A stretch of DNA of 64,000 nucleotides from Lingula anatina (lineage: Eukaryota; Brachiopoda; Lingulata; Lingulida; Lingulidae): NCBI RefSeq assembly GCF_001039355.2, contig NW_019775463.1, positions 100,123-164,122 of the forward strand, in the 5' to 3' direction. Positions 11,194 through 51,905 of this stretch are shown in pieces. The position numbers were made by a program, and so were the translations under genes. The first letter of the stretch is position 1; each line of letters starts with the position of its first letter. The notes under the pieces are model-generated. The model had not been told where the DNA came from and did no database searches. It worked only from the letters and a program-made list of their open reading frames with translations.

Positions 11194-14100
11194 CTTTTTT
11201 CTTTTAAATGGATACTACCTTTTTGAAGATTTTCTATGTGGGCGTCTTCAGTCTTAGGCCTTCAGTTATTGATTTGTAAATCATTTATTCAAATATTTAT
11301 TTATTTATTTATTTATTTATTTATTCAATCACATATATTTGTGGTGCTTTCAGCGTCGTTTCTGGGTTTCTCTGATGAGCACAGCAAATCAATGTATTTG
11401 CCTGAGTGAGAGGGAGAGAGAGAACGAGAGATGGCATGTGTGGAAGGATTTTTTGTCAAATACAATGATAAAGGGGGCATCGAGGCCTATAAAACCGTAG
11501 ACGAGTTCAGAAGACAGATGAAATGTTATATTCCACTTTAACAAACATAAGATAACATTCTTTAACATATCGTATTTACAGTCTCTTTGAAGGGTGCGTT
11601 TCTTTACATTTGCGACCTTAACACAGCAACGCCAGCATGACATCAGGGGTAAATATAGATATGTTGACAGGCCTACATGTCACCCAATACTCACACTGAA
11701 ATGTAAATCACGTGCAAAGCGGAGAAGATAAAACAGAAGGGACCACCTCTCACTTTTTGTACAGGACTCACTAACTGCGCATCCGGCAGATCTGGATCCA
11801 GTTGGAAGCCTGAACAAAAAAACAGATCTTTGGAGATCTTTTTTCTGTATCCTCTAAGGTTTAAAAGGATCACAGCAAGCAGTGTTTGTACCTTTTGAAT
11901 ACCTAGGGAATTATTTACATTTTGAGGACTCCGATCTGATTGTTCACGTGTCGTGCTTCTGAATTAACTGTGTGCAGACAAAAGAGACGTATTGAAACGT
12001 TGTGCCAAATTCTGCAGATATTAAACTTCAATATCAAGTTATAAGAATTATAAGGAGCGGACTACCGAAGCGTGCGTCTTAAAATTATTGCAGGAGAATT
12101 ATAGACCTTGACCGATTACACGCGGTGCCTTTGAGGGAAAGCTGAAGAAGTGCAAATAAGTCAAAGGTAAAGTTACCGACACACTGCCATATCCTAAGCA
12201 GTGTCTTAGGAAGCATTCACAATGTAACTATCGTTCTGCGTGCATCAATCAGATTAACATATTAATATTTATATTAACTCTTGGCGTTGAGTAGAGACCA
12301 GAGTAGCTTGTGATTAGGGGGAAAGTCTACGCGGAGTTTGATCGATCTACGTAGAACGAAAGTTTCATTGGGAATGATCCCTAAGTCATCGGAACGCTTT
12401 TAGAGTATAATGTGTAAAGTTCAGCGTGCTTTAAGTGTTAAACACTTGCATGTCAATCAGTTTGTGAGTGCGGGAAACTCTTAGTTTAAGAGCCGATGCG
12501 TGCCAATTGTTTCAGTTTCATATTTGTATACAACGGCCACAGGTAATGGGTTGGAAATAAAGAAGCAGGCGTGCGTCCATAGGGCCCGAATCAGGTAGAA
12601 TGAGATTATCTATCACTCTAATGTATAGTTTTACCGCAAAACGATAGGGCTCTTCAAGATCTTTGCTATCGGTCAGTAAAATATTTAATATTTTATTTTA
12701 TATTGATTTAAAAGTGTATCTGCAAATGACACGACTTTGCGTTTCATTTTATAAAAGTTTCATTTGAAAAATTATCAAAATATGAAAAAAAAAATGCTGC
12801 AGAAGCATCAGCAGAACCACAGAAAGCGGTAATCAAATAGAAGTACAAGAGTGACAAGAGTGCCCTTAGTTTCTTGTCCCGTGTATGGTCTAGTTGACAT
12901 GATTTTCCATTATTCCTACCCACTTTTCTAAAAATAACAACTGCATGAAATAAATAAATAACTGATTTTATCTTCTTGAATAATAGAAAATGGTAAAATC
13001 TACCACTGTATAATGATATAATTAAATAGAAAATTATGCTGCCCTCTATGAAATTGTTTTTTAAAAAATTATAACTTTCGAAAGATTTTATTGTCCATAC
13101 GAGAAAACTCACTCATCGCCTGTTATTGTAAAGTTCCCTGCTTTAGTTAAAGCAGTTAGGTCACACACTCCTTGAATTCTATCCTACTGACATACATATC
13201 TTTGCAGAACATTCTTCAAAATGATAACGTGACCCAGCCTTTGAAATGTTTTTAAGAGCAAGATAAACGATTTCAACATCCACAGGACGAAGGGTATGCA
13301 AATGTGTAATTGCATCAAACCTACGAATATTCAACTCAATAATAAATAAATGGGAACTGTGCGATGTCATCTTCGATAATGCTACAGCATTCAGGCTAAC
13401 GACTTGAAAGTTTTGGCACAAGTTTGAGCATGACAATATTATAGAGACTACGGAGATTTTAAATTTGTACGATTTCGTACGATTTTGTACAGCAACCGCC
13501 TGCCTTCGCAGTGACACCTTACGGACATATCGCATGGCACAAGTAATCTAGGCTCTAAAAATATCGTTTTTAGAGGGACGCATTCGACTTTGCAGTCCAT
13601 TCAAATCGAACTTTTTTCATAAAGTCAATGGCAATAGTTTTGGATTACAACTATAAAACATGGTATGCACTATTTGTCATACATTGAATGAGAACATTCC
13701 GCTCTCTGGAATCAAATTCATCCATAGTGTGCTCGAAATTAGATGTCATTGGCCCAATGCAAAGAGTTTTGTTCCGATTGGTTACATATGTCGTGGCGCA
13801 CTGTGAACAGTAAATGGTAAGTATTGGTGGTTGTGAGGAACAATCCATTTATTAGCGTTTCTGACATTGCTTTGATATCAATCATACACGAGTTCTGGAC
13901 GTTGTTAAAAGAAATGAGCTTTGAATTTTCTTGAAAAATTGAATTGTTGTGCTACGCAATCCATAATTGCAAATCTAGGCCGACAGAAATTGTGTAAGTG
14001 TGTTATTTGATATATATATGTACATGTAAGATCTAGGTTAATGTGGCTTGTACAGTGAAGTTCAGTGTTGTCTTGCTATGAATCGTACATCTCGGTTGCC

Positions 14101-14243
14101 ACGTTTCAACCAATATCTAATTTCTAAACGCTTGTAATCCTAACTATCCCTTTGACATAGATCAAACGAGCTCTAGATTATATGTCGAGCATTTGATTCA
14201 GCTTGAATCAACCTCCATTGTGTTTTTGGATGTTGATAGTCGG

Positions 14244-14252
14244 TATATATAG
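14244..14252 (+). promoter_or_regulatory. possible TATA box of ZIP paralogue 2
   Basis: TATATATAG lies about 130 bp upstream of the chosen ATG. A start site near 14275 would give a roughly 100-base leader. Sequence match only. Confidence 0.35.
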
Positions 14253-14378
14253 ACCAACAGTTAATTTTCTTTGCTTTCTTGTTGCCTTTCGCCTTAATTT
14301 TCCTCGACTAGTTGTTTCATGATGATAATCACCACCAAAGCAGTTTTTTGTTTCAGATTCCGCAACCACCGATTCATC

Positions 14379-17300
14379 ATGGGTTCTTCTCTAGTTGTTC
14401 TTGGTGCCATCCTCCTCGTGTGTTTCCCCGTGGCGGGTGCAGCGGCATCCGAGAGTTACTCCTATCAGAACACAGGGGATATTCTAAATGTGACCCTATC
14501 GAAAGATACGGTCTCAAAGGTGGGTTACGATGCTGTATTTTCATGGTACCTTCTTTGGGGCATGGTGTAATACCAAATGAACATTTTCTTATTGTTCAGA
14601 TAGAGGTGTTCACCACGTGATGTGGAACTGTGCGAATAAAATAAAATAAAATAAAATAAAATAAAGTAAAATAAAATAAAATATTATTCAAAGGTATTCT
14701 CCATCGCTGCTGGGACTGAAACTAAAACTAAGCAGCTGTATCAATACTCTGGTAACAAATATAAGTGCCCGTTACAAGTATAAGCAACTGTACATTTAAT
14801 CTCAAACCTTCCTTTTTTGTGTGTGTATCGCTGATTTTATGAGTGTATGTAAACAGTTGACGAGCACTGCTAAAGGTCATTTTTTTGACATCCAACTGTT
14901 ATCCTTATTTTTCACAGGAAAATTCTACCGAATTCCCGAAATCCGGATACCATGGCGACCCACACGCAACTGCAAAAAGTGAGTTGCTTAGTTTTTCAGT
15001 GTGTATGTTATAAAATAAAATCTGGATTCTACTTCCCTTTTATAACATACACATAAATTGGTGGGCTAGCATTCTTTCATTGAGAGTAACGGCACGCTCT
15101 GACAATACCTCACACGTATCTCAAATAATTTCGAATAATTATACACATTAAATCTCTTTTGACGACGCACATTTCAGACTCGATTCACTGTTATCTTTTT
15201 TATTTATCTATATCCACCTTCCACTTTCTTACACACAACAAATTTTTTTTGATGACACAAACTTCAGAAAGATTCACTATTGATGCTGTATATCAACTTT
15301 CCAGTTTGGGGCTTCTCTTGCCTGGCCGTGTTCATCAACAGTGCGATTGGACTTGCCTGTATCGCCATGGTACCCCTGCTCAACAAGACGATCTACAAGT
15401 ACATGATGCAATGTCTCATAGCCACAGCTGTCGGCACTCTGAGTGGGGACGCCATGTTGCATTTACTACCCGACGTAAGGATTTGATCGAAACTTTTCGT
15501 GGTAATTTAAGAGAAGTTTCATCGAAGTTCAAATTCACAAGAGGCCGTTTGAGTACAATTTTAAAACATTATGACCTTGTGTGCATGTATACTATGCACT
15601 ACAAGGACATATGATTTTATTGTATTGTATTGCATTATTGCTTTTCACGACGTTAGATTACATATATTATTTTGCATTTTGCACTGTTAGAATGAAAACT
15701 GTTTCAGGCATATGGTATAATAGCTGGGTCGGCGCAGGGCATGGACACAGAAGGCACGTGTCAACTTCCCCATGACTACAGACTTAACCCCACCTTCAAA
15801 GGTGCCTTGGCTTTGGTCAGCATATTCTTCTTCTACATGTTAGAGAGAGTTATGACAATAGTCTCTGAGAGAAATGCCGCCAGAAAGGTAAATATCAAAT
15901 TGATCTAGGATTATTTTGTGAATCTTCAGTCATGATGCTTATGCGTGCAATATTCACGAATATGTGAAACGCGCAGGCTCGGATTATTTTGACCCCGAAT
16001 ATATTTACAATAAATTATCATTTTTCAAACAAATTCTTTATTTTAATTTAGGCAACAAGAAATTATTAAACATATACACGTAACAAGAAAAATAAAAAAA
16101 GTGATATCTTCAAATTTAACTCCAGAAAAATAAGAAGCTGAAATTGGACGCACAAAAAGAGGATGAAAAAGCAGATCTGTCGGACGAGGAGATAGAGGAG
16201 GAGGAAACAAATATCGGACCCTCTGAACACGTGATTCGGATGGTCAACAGTGGCGGTGGAGGTAGGTCTTACGCTGTTTGTCATCAAAAGATGCGCGAGT
16301 TGAGATGGATATTGATTTTGATTTTCTCATTCAAAGATCTTCACTTGAAGAACACTTCAGTACTTGAAGCTTTTTCGTTTTGATAATTGCAGAGGAGACA
16401 ATTGTGAAGGCAATTGTTCTTTATGATAGGTAGAACGTGACAGATTCGAGAGCATTACACCAACATACATGTGCGACAAACGGGTTTTAATGTTATTCTC
16501 CTTAAGTTTTCTTCGCCATGCTTCTAAGTCATTTTTGCCCTTTGTCCACCGAACCTTAGAACGTCCAAATTCGCTGGTTTACTTTGGCAGTAGTACAGCA
16601 TTGCATATATCAACTTTGCAGATATTGTCGACCTGCTAGACAAACTCCAACACGAGGAAGAAGCCGAGAAAAGTGGAGATGTGGACGACGAGGAGCGCCG
16701 TCGTCTTAAGTCTTCATCTTCAACTGACAGTGAAAAAGGCAGTCGTAAAAATGGGAACATTAGTCAAGCTAATGGTAAAAACCCTTCAGTCGAGGTCATA
16801 GTTCAAGGTCATGGTCACGGACATAGTCACGGAGCCGGGGCCGAGGGAGGAATGATCGGATCTATGGCATGGATCGTTATAATGGGAGATATGATACACA
16901 ATTTCTGTGACGGAATAGCAATTGGTAAACGAATGTATATACATTTTGTTACTTTGACTAGGCTTAAGTGATTTTCAATTGTTTATCATTCATTTTGTTT
17001 GTTTTCAACAAATATTGTTTTTTCGTCTTTATTTTCATTTGCTTTATCATTTATGAAATGCAGTCCAGGTGCACAGTGCAGTGTATTTTCTTGTCAGTAC
17101 ATTCACTTCGCATTTTCAGGTATCACCGCTAATAGCTGAAATAGTTGAAAACTTAACAAGAAAAAAATTACATATTACATTATCTTACAGGTGCTGCTTT
17201 TTCACAGAGTGTGACAGGGGGACTGAGCACATCTATCGCAATTGTGTGGCACGAGCTTCCCCATGAACTTGGTAAATCTGCTCGTTTCCCATTATAATGA

Positions 17301-18328
17301 TTTTCTCATTAAGTTTACGGCATGTGACTTCAGTTTCAGTCCTATTGAGTTCAGTGGCAATGGATGTTTGTAAAAAGACTTAAGTTATTCACTTTTCACA
17401 TTGAGTAACAAAGTTCGACGCAAATGAAACAAAGTAAATTTGGTTTCTCTTCTGCTTCATGACTAGTAAAAATTTTAAATGACCCATACACGGCATAATA
17501 AACGTTATGTGTCTTAAACTGCACTTAATTGTTTTATTTTTGCTATATATACACCAGGCTTTATAGAGCTTCAAATGACTACATTTTCCCGGTGTTTTTA
17601 ATTTTCCAGGTGACTTTGCCATGTGCCTTCGTGCCGGGATGTCTGTGCGCCAGGCTATGTTTTACAATCTGATCGCCTCTGTGCTGGCCTTTATAGGCAT
17701 GGTGATCGGCGTGTTTGCGGGGCAGGCCCCCTCCGCTACCATGTGGATCTTTGCATTGGCTGGAGGAAACTTTTTGTATATAGCCTTGGTTGATATGGTA
17801 AGTGTATATGTGTGTGAGTGTGAGTGTGTGTGTGTGTGTTTGTTTGGGGATAATACCTTGGACTAAAACCGTTTTAATAACACTAGAAATAAGGTGAGGA
17901 GAATTCTAGTTGTGCTCAAGTACTGGGGTAGCCGCATGTGTGATTTGATAAAGGATTTCTGCTTGCGTGTAAGCAGTATTTTTAACCTCTTAGAATCAAA
18001 TGTATTAATTTTTATTTTAATAAGATATGAGAAATTAAATCGAATACCGTTTCTAATGTTGAAACGAAGATCCCTAAGATCACAAGGCTTTCTTCATGGT
18101 ATTTAGCTTTTTTATTTCATGCTAACTTGAAAGGTGTCGTGGTGTAATTTGTGCCTCTTTTTTTTCCTTTTTTTTTTTTTCAAATTCCAGCTCCCCGAGC
18201 TCACCCACTTTAAGGCGGCTACACTGAAGAGAGAGCTTTTAGTTCTGCTCCTGCAAGCTGTCGGCATGTTCAGTGGTGTTATACTCCTCACAGGAATTGC
18301 TGTCTACGAGACTGATGCCACTTTTTAA
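14379..18328 (+). CDS. slc39a: ZIP zinc transporter, LIV-1 subfamily (complete; paralogue 2)
   Basis: Exons: 14379-14519, 14918-14978, 15305-15474, 15708-15887, 16126-16261, 16622-16924, 17191-17271, 17610-17797, 18191-18328. Phases close, giving 465 aa. Residues 1-23 look like a signal peptide. The ectodomain is short (about 24-67) with N-glycosylation sequons at N37 and N49. TM1 starts at IWGF, TM2 ends in LLPD, and TM3 precedes a charged cytosolic loop rich in Glu/Lys with a GHGHGHSHG cluster. TM4 carries HNFCDG and TM5 [10 protein letters not shown], the metal site of LIV-1 ZIPs. TM6-8 complete the fold. Role: uptake of Zn2+ or related metals across the plasma or an internal membrane. Cys in HNFCDG replaces the Ser seen in paralogue 1. 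The acceptor at 15305 was chosen because the AG at 15267 breaks phase. An in-frame ATG at 14319 would lengthen the N-terminus by 20 residues and bury the signal peptide, so 14379 is preferred. It is smaller than ZIP6/ZIP10, mostly by loss of the ectodomain. Confidence 0.93.
14637..14685. repeat. (AAAAT)n microsatellite in intron 1 of ZIP paralogue 2
   Basis: About nine AAAAT units with one G interruption, about 120 bp after exon 1. Confidence 0.9.
17802..17842. repeat. (GT)n-rich tract directly after ZIP paralogue 2 exon 8
   Basis: An imperfect GT/GAGT repeat begins at the exon 8 donor and ends near 17842. Confidence 0.8.
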
Positions 18329-19668
18329 TAATGTGACTTTAAATTAGTATACTTGCAGATACATGATTAACGATGATGGTGTTGAAAGGCAAATATACGC
18401 CTACGCACATTTGGTTCAACCTTTTTTGAGCAAAAGTAGAAATAACGTGGGATAAAAAAAACTATATTGAGTAAACAAACTATAATAATGACTAAAGCTT
18501 GGATTATGAAGTGGATGTTTGTAGAATAAACATACTATATATTTGATGCTAGGATAAATATCTGCTTTGCATTTCTTAAAAATATATTTGCCGCATTTTT
18601 AGCTATGGTTTATGAACACAGTAGGGCCTAACCATGCTAAAATAATAATCAAAAAGAAAAAAAAAACTTATGTTAAATTTTAAGGTGAATATGAACAGTC
18701 TACATCGATTTCATGTACATTTTGAGTGCGACAACAGATGTAAAAATATATACAGTACTTTTGACGCAAATTAATATTCCACTTCAACGAAGATCAGTGC
18801 ATTTATGTGAAAATCGTTAGGATATTTTTACATGTTTTAAGAGCCATCGTTAGGGTTGCTCGTACTACTATATATATTTTCAATTTGTTATATATTCCTT
18901 TTTACTGTATTTGTAAATACTTTATGCGAAATCAGTTTACGTTCAATATTGTAACACCACTGCTTACATCTGCATGTGTGAAATGTATGTACAATTTCTA
19001 CTTAACGAAAAAGCCGAATTTTTCCCGATTTCGGTCGAGCCAGTGCATAATTCATAATTGATGATATGTTACTTATGTTCTGCTTTGAAATTGTTTCTGT
19101 TGATTTCGATGTACACATGACAATAAATGTAACATTGTACGTAGAGTAATGCCAGTAACTTCTGTATGCATGTGATTGACGTAAAATCGCTCGACTTTTC
19201 ATTTGCACTACAGAGTAGTATATTTAAAAACATTTTAACTAGAATTTTAATTAGAATATTTTAACTACATTGTATCTGCATCACGTAATATGTGTGTTGG
19301 TGAATATAAACAAAAGTAGATCCGTTGAGGGCAGGGGATGAATGGGGAGTCAAATTTTATTTTTTAACTGACATCCACCGTCTGTAAAATCCTCACTCTT
19401 TCTGTAAGTTAATTATCTCCCCGCTTCCACACGTGCCGACGCTGCATGGGCCTAGCAATTAAACATAGGAGCACATATTTAGTCCGTTTAAAGGCACGTC
19501 TGGAGTCGAAGAGACCATCAGGAATCAGCGGCATCGCTTTTGAACTGTGGTCGGCCATATTTAGTCGGCGGATCAGTAAGAACTCGGATCATCCATTCTG
19601 AATGGGACCAAAGGGAAACATATTTTGTTTCAAAATTAAGCTATTTAATTTTTGAATAATACTAGGAG

Positions 19669-19887
19669 ATGCACGGACATCGCAAATCAGTTGGAATTCA
19701 AACCGAGACGGATAATTATTGTCAAATGGAGGAAGTAGTCAGAGCATTACAATCCCAAATGAAAGAAGGTTTAATTCATTTAGAAAACTTGATCAGAGCA
19801 CAGCCATCCCTCTGTTATCCAACATCTCCACCCGACAGCCTCTCCAAGTCACTGGGAGACCCTTTGGAAAACTTCCCCACTGCCTAG
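19669..19887 (+). CDS. small ORF of unknown function (72 aa), doubtful
   Basis: ATG to TAG encodes 72 residues. The first half, with a VGIQTET motif then MEEVVRALQSQMKEG, looks like a short amphipathic helix or coiled coil; the second half is Ser/Pro-rich. Composition is more protein-like than neighbouring open frames. An AG at about 19665 could serve as an acceptor. I do not recognise the protein. It may be a fragment of a gene or mobile element, or chance. Confidence 0.2.
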   Translation: MHGHRKSVGIQTETDNYCQMEEVVRALQSQMKEGLIHLENLIRAQPSLCYPTSPPDSLSKSLGDPLENFPTA

Positions 19888-20344
19888 CTACATGAAGGTT
19901 GCTTTCATCACCCAATCTTTTTTGGGAAAGTCGATTTTAAAATTGTTGTTGGCAAGTTCTTACACTTAAAATCCCCGCATCAGGACATCAAAGTAGAATG
20001 AACGATCACTTAATTGCGACCATGCTCAGCTTCAATCTTTATCTTAGCGAGATTGTTCTTTTGTTAGCAGAAATCAGACACGATGATTACCCTACGGGAC
20101 ACTGACAGGGTACTATTGTTAATAGAAGGCAAACATCGCATGTACGACAATGTTGTTTCCATGTTTACTGCAACAGGCCGCATTAACAACCCGCAGGGAC
20201 CCGCATGATAAGTAAAGTTAGATTTCGGCGGCACTGTACATTTTACCACTGCATGCAGTAGGCTTACAGCTCTTGACACACTTGTTGACATTGAGGTTAA
20301 GATTGATCTTATCGCCTTTGCTTTCTTTGAGTTATGTTGATCAA

Positions 20345-20383
20345 AGCCACCCCTGAGTCAGCATAGCCACCCCTGAGTCAGCG
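20345..20383. promoter_or_regulatory. two tandem NF-E2/ARE-like motifs (TGAGTCAGCA, TGAGTCAGCG)
   Basis: A 20-bp unit containing GCCACCCCTGAGTCAGC is repeated back to back. Cores lie at 20354-20363 and 20374-20383. TGAGTCA is the AP-1 core, and TGAGTCAGCA also matches the NF-E2/antioxidant-response consensus. The pair lies about 1.25 kb upstream of the ABCC copy A ATG. Function is inferred from motif and position only. Confidence 0.4.
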
Positions 20384-21610
20384 TGATATTCCGGGGGTCA
20401 TGGATGATAAGGAGAACAAGGGAGTGTAGCAGCACGGGGTGAGAACGTCTGCGCCTGGTTGTAGAACTAGGTTACCCAGACGCCGTTGGCGTGTTGTAGA
20501 ATTTCATAGATTCCTACAAACTAGCATTTGAAGGTATAAAGTAATTTTTTTTTCAATCAACAGCAAATGCTGAAATTGTTAACCTTCGTCCATTCGATGT
20601 CTGTCTAGAGCATCTTAATCAGGAAATGAGGCTATCCAGGTGAAAAGCCTCTATTCAGGAGATATACCACCTGAAACGCTATACATGCATCTTTTAATTC
20701 TACAAGAGATCTTAAATTTTCACCATATCCAAGTAACCGTCCGATTTTTCACACATTTTGAATTATTGGTGATATTGGTGATAATGATCAGCGTTTCGTT
20801 TTTCGTAGTCGTGGTTGTGCTGTTGGTGGTGGAGTGAGGGGAGGGGGTGTAGGGCAACAAGAACGCATAGTCTAACTAAAATCACTCTTCTGCACTTGCG
20901 CAAACTTGGTTCCTGAGGTGAGAGAGGTGCGATATGCAATAAAAGGTGATGTCATCACCTGAGAGCGGGCGAATCCTCATCAATATCATACAGTTTTTAC
21001 CAATATAAATTTTAAGCTATTAAACCAACGTTGTCAGTGGAACAAATTGATAAAAACAAAGATTAAAAAATATATATATAAATTTATTTATCAATTAAAA
21101 TAAAGCTGGCTTATTTCCCAGACGAGTGCAGAGTTGATGTTAAAATGGTAAGAAAAGTATTTAAAACTAGTATATAATTATTTGAAATTGAAGGTTTTGT
21201 CAGTGAAAGTTTTGTTCTCTTATCATAAATCACACAAGAACATTTAAGGGGGGGAGTGCTCACAGTTTAAAAATATTCATTACGACTGCAATCTACATCT
21301 TACTCACTATAATATAGACCATTGGTTCAGCATCGTTTTAGTATTTACACGATTGCTCATAATTGTGAAATCACGCTCACACGTTGTAGGTCAACAGGGT
21401 ACATGTCTAAACATATATATGATGTCCCTTTCCCCAGTCACTCACACTTGATGATAAGACGGCGTATAAAGTCGGTTAAGCCAATTTCAGATAGCGTAAA
21501 GCTTGCAGTAATATATAGAAAACTGATACGTGTAGTAAGACCAAACAAGTCGTTGCTGACACATCAGAAATTGGAAAAGACATCGTAAAAAGGAGACGAG
21601 ACTAGCCAAC

Positions 21611-36179
<14,569 letters not shown>

Positions 36180-37897
36180 ATCGGATATTGTATAGGAGCT
36201 GAAATAAGATTTGTGTTAAACGTCATGACAATGTGCAAAAGGACTTAGATTACTTAGGATACATGTAGTGTATTGCTTTGTACCAGTAGTAAATTTGGAG
36301 ATAAATGTATGTATGTTTAATTGTTTTGATTTTCCACTGAAAAAGGGGTCTTTGGAATGGTGCAAAATGCAATAAAAATATGTGGCAAGTCATTTGTCCA
36401 GTAAATAACAGAATGCCAAATGTTACACAAATGAGAAGCCATGTTTAGTCTAATAAATAGAAAAAAAAATGCTGTACAAGTTTTGCTTTGAAAGATACGT
36501 ATTTTAAACTCTTTATTCTTATAACTAGATACTAGCACAATTGCACGCGTTTATGCAATACCACATGGTTCGGTTCTGCAAACATGATGCTTTAATCGTG
36601 GCAAAAATTGAACGATATGCTTTATATACTTTATCGCTTGAAAACAGTAAGCCTTTGCTTTTCATGACTAAGCTTATCTTCCAATATGAAAAATGTTACT
36701 ATGCACTGCGCAATAATAATTAATGAACAATTACATGACTACTGCAAGTAAAATGTTTACGTGCTAATCATTGTTGTAGAATATGTTTTATTTGTTATAA
36801 TTACTCTATACGCGTTTAAGAAGGGGATTTGGGGTGAAGCTTTTTAGCTTTAACCAGAGATGTACAACCCCCCCCCCCCCCCAAAAAAAAAAATAAAAAA
36901 ATAAATAAATAAATAAATGTAGCTAGCAAGGAAATGGTTAAATTCATAAAACTTTCGACCCCGGGTTCCCATACATACCACAGGAAAGCTGGCCTCTTGT
37001 TTACGTACAATTTTATATTCTATCAACTTATCTAGAGACCACGAAAAAACTTTTTGATGGTCTCTAAGTGGGTTGGTAAAACTAAGGTATTCTTCACCAA
37101 AAACTAATTGATAAAGTAAAACACTGGTTTACTATAGCAATCTGTTCCTCAGTTGTTGCATTTAGGGGTAAAATCACAATTTACGTGACCGTGACCAGTG
37201 TCTCTGAAGCATGTTCTCGGACGGCTGACAGTGGAATGATGCCCATTCAGGCATGCTGCAACTTCTGTTTTAGATTAGATAAAATAAATATTTATATATA
37301 TACCTCAAGTCCAATTTCAGGGTTAATCTGCCAGTCAGCTATGAGACAAGGCGTCGTTTTCAAACCCTGTTTAATGTCTCAGTAAACGAAGGAGAGAGAG
37401 GGGGAAGGGGGAGCAAGCATTGACTGTATACAGGCTATACATACTTATAATGCACAAACCACGAACTGGATTATTCCAGTTGTGTTTAAAGGGTTGATAA
37501 GTCAACAAAATAAATAGATAAATAAATAATTCTGCCTTAGGCACTTGCTCTCCAACATTAGTGTCTTTATCATATTTACGTTATTACACAAGATGCTGAA
37601 ATCAGCATACCGGTAATATGTCAGCAGTGCATACAAAAAGCGTCAGTTCCGTCATTTACTCAGTTGCACAAGATAGTGAAATCTATATCACTTGTCAGTA
37701 AGTGAGGTCCCTTACCTTGGTTAATCATTAAACAGGTTGATAAGACAGCAAGAGTCCTCCTTAAGACAGCTCCATATAGCAGTGGCTTGAATTAATATAT
37801 CAAGTACTGATAGCAAGAACATGAAACCGTTCCAGCCACTATAGACCTGCCGCCTATAGAACAGATCTGTAAGAAAAGATTAACCAGACTTTTTGAT
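36180..37897. other. spacer between ABCC copies A and B
   Basis: It holds the 3' UTR of A (AATAAA at 36371-36376 and 36452-36457) and the presumed promoter of B. No gene is seen. A C-tract/A-tract lies at 36869-36900 and a GA-rich run near 37389-37410. The sequence is related along its length to the B-C spacer, with shared landmarks such as CACAATTGCA and TTTACTCAGTTGCACAA. A MARE-like palindrome TGCTGAAATCAGCA sits at 37594-37607. Confidence 0.65.

Positions 37898-51905
<14,008 letters not shown>

Larger units (their letters stand above)
4451..14243. other. long intergenic region without a convincing gene
   Basis: About 9.8 kb between the two ZIP genes. Open frames here are short, AT-biased and without recognisable domains; the longest is 122 codons on the - strand at 12744-13112. 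The content is mainly repeats, listed separately: foldbacks at 6211-6363 and 7546-8074, and a nested direct repeat at 10462-11193. Minor items are a doubled AAAACTCGAGCGCAC motif near 8837-8868, C-rich and CA-rich tracts at 9086-9132, and (ATTT)n at about 11299-11326. The upstream exons of the second ZIP gene's 5' UTR, if any, could lie near the right end. Confidence 0.6.
18329..21610. other. intergenic region between ZIP paralogue 2 and the ABCC array
   Basis: The ZIP 3' UTR probably ends after AATAAA at 18525-18530. The remainder is AT-rich with no recognisable gene, apart from one weak small ORF at 19669-19887. It holds a doubled TGAGTCAG-type motif (20345-20383). The last ~100 bp before the ABCC copy A start contain TATATAG at 21512-21518. 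This spacer is not visibly related to the A-B and B-C spacers, so copy A is the left end of the array. Confidence 0.6.

Noticed and set aside
12744-13112. 122-codon open frame on the - strand upstream of ZIP paralogue 2
   Set aside because: Composition is Phe/Ile/Ser/Lys-rich as expected from AT-rich noncoding DNA; no domain, no supporting splice sites and no partner exon.
13179-13535. 118-codon open frame on the - strand (with another at 13651-13848)
   Set aside because: Not recognised as any family and no consistent exon chain between the two; kept out for lack of support.
15268-15304. Upstream acceptor AG at 15267 for exon 3 of ZIP paralogue 2
   Set aside because: It shifts the reading frame relative to exon 2; the AG at 15304 restores phase and gives the expected TM1 start IWGF.
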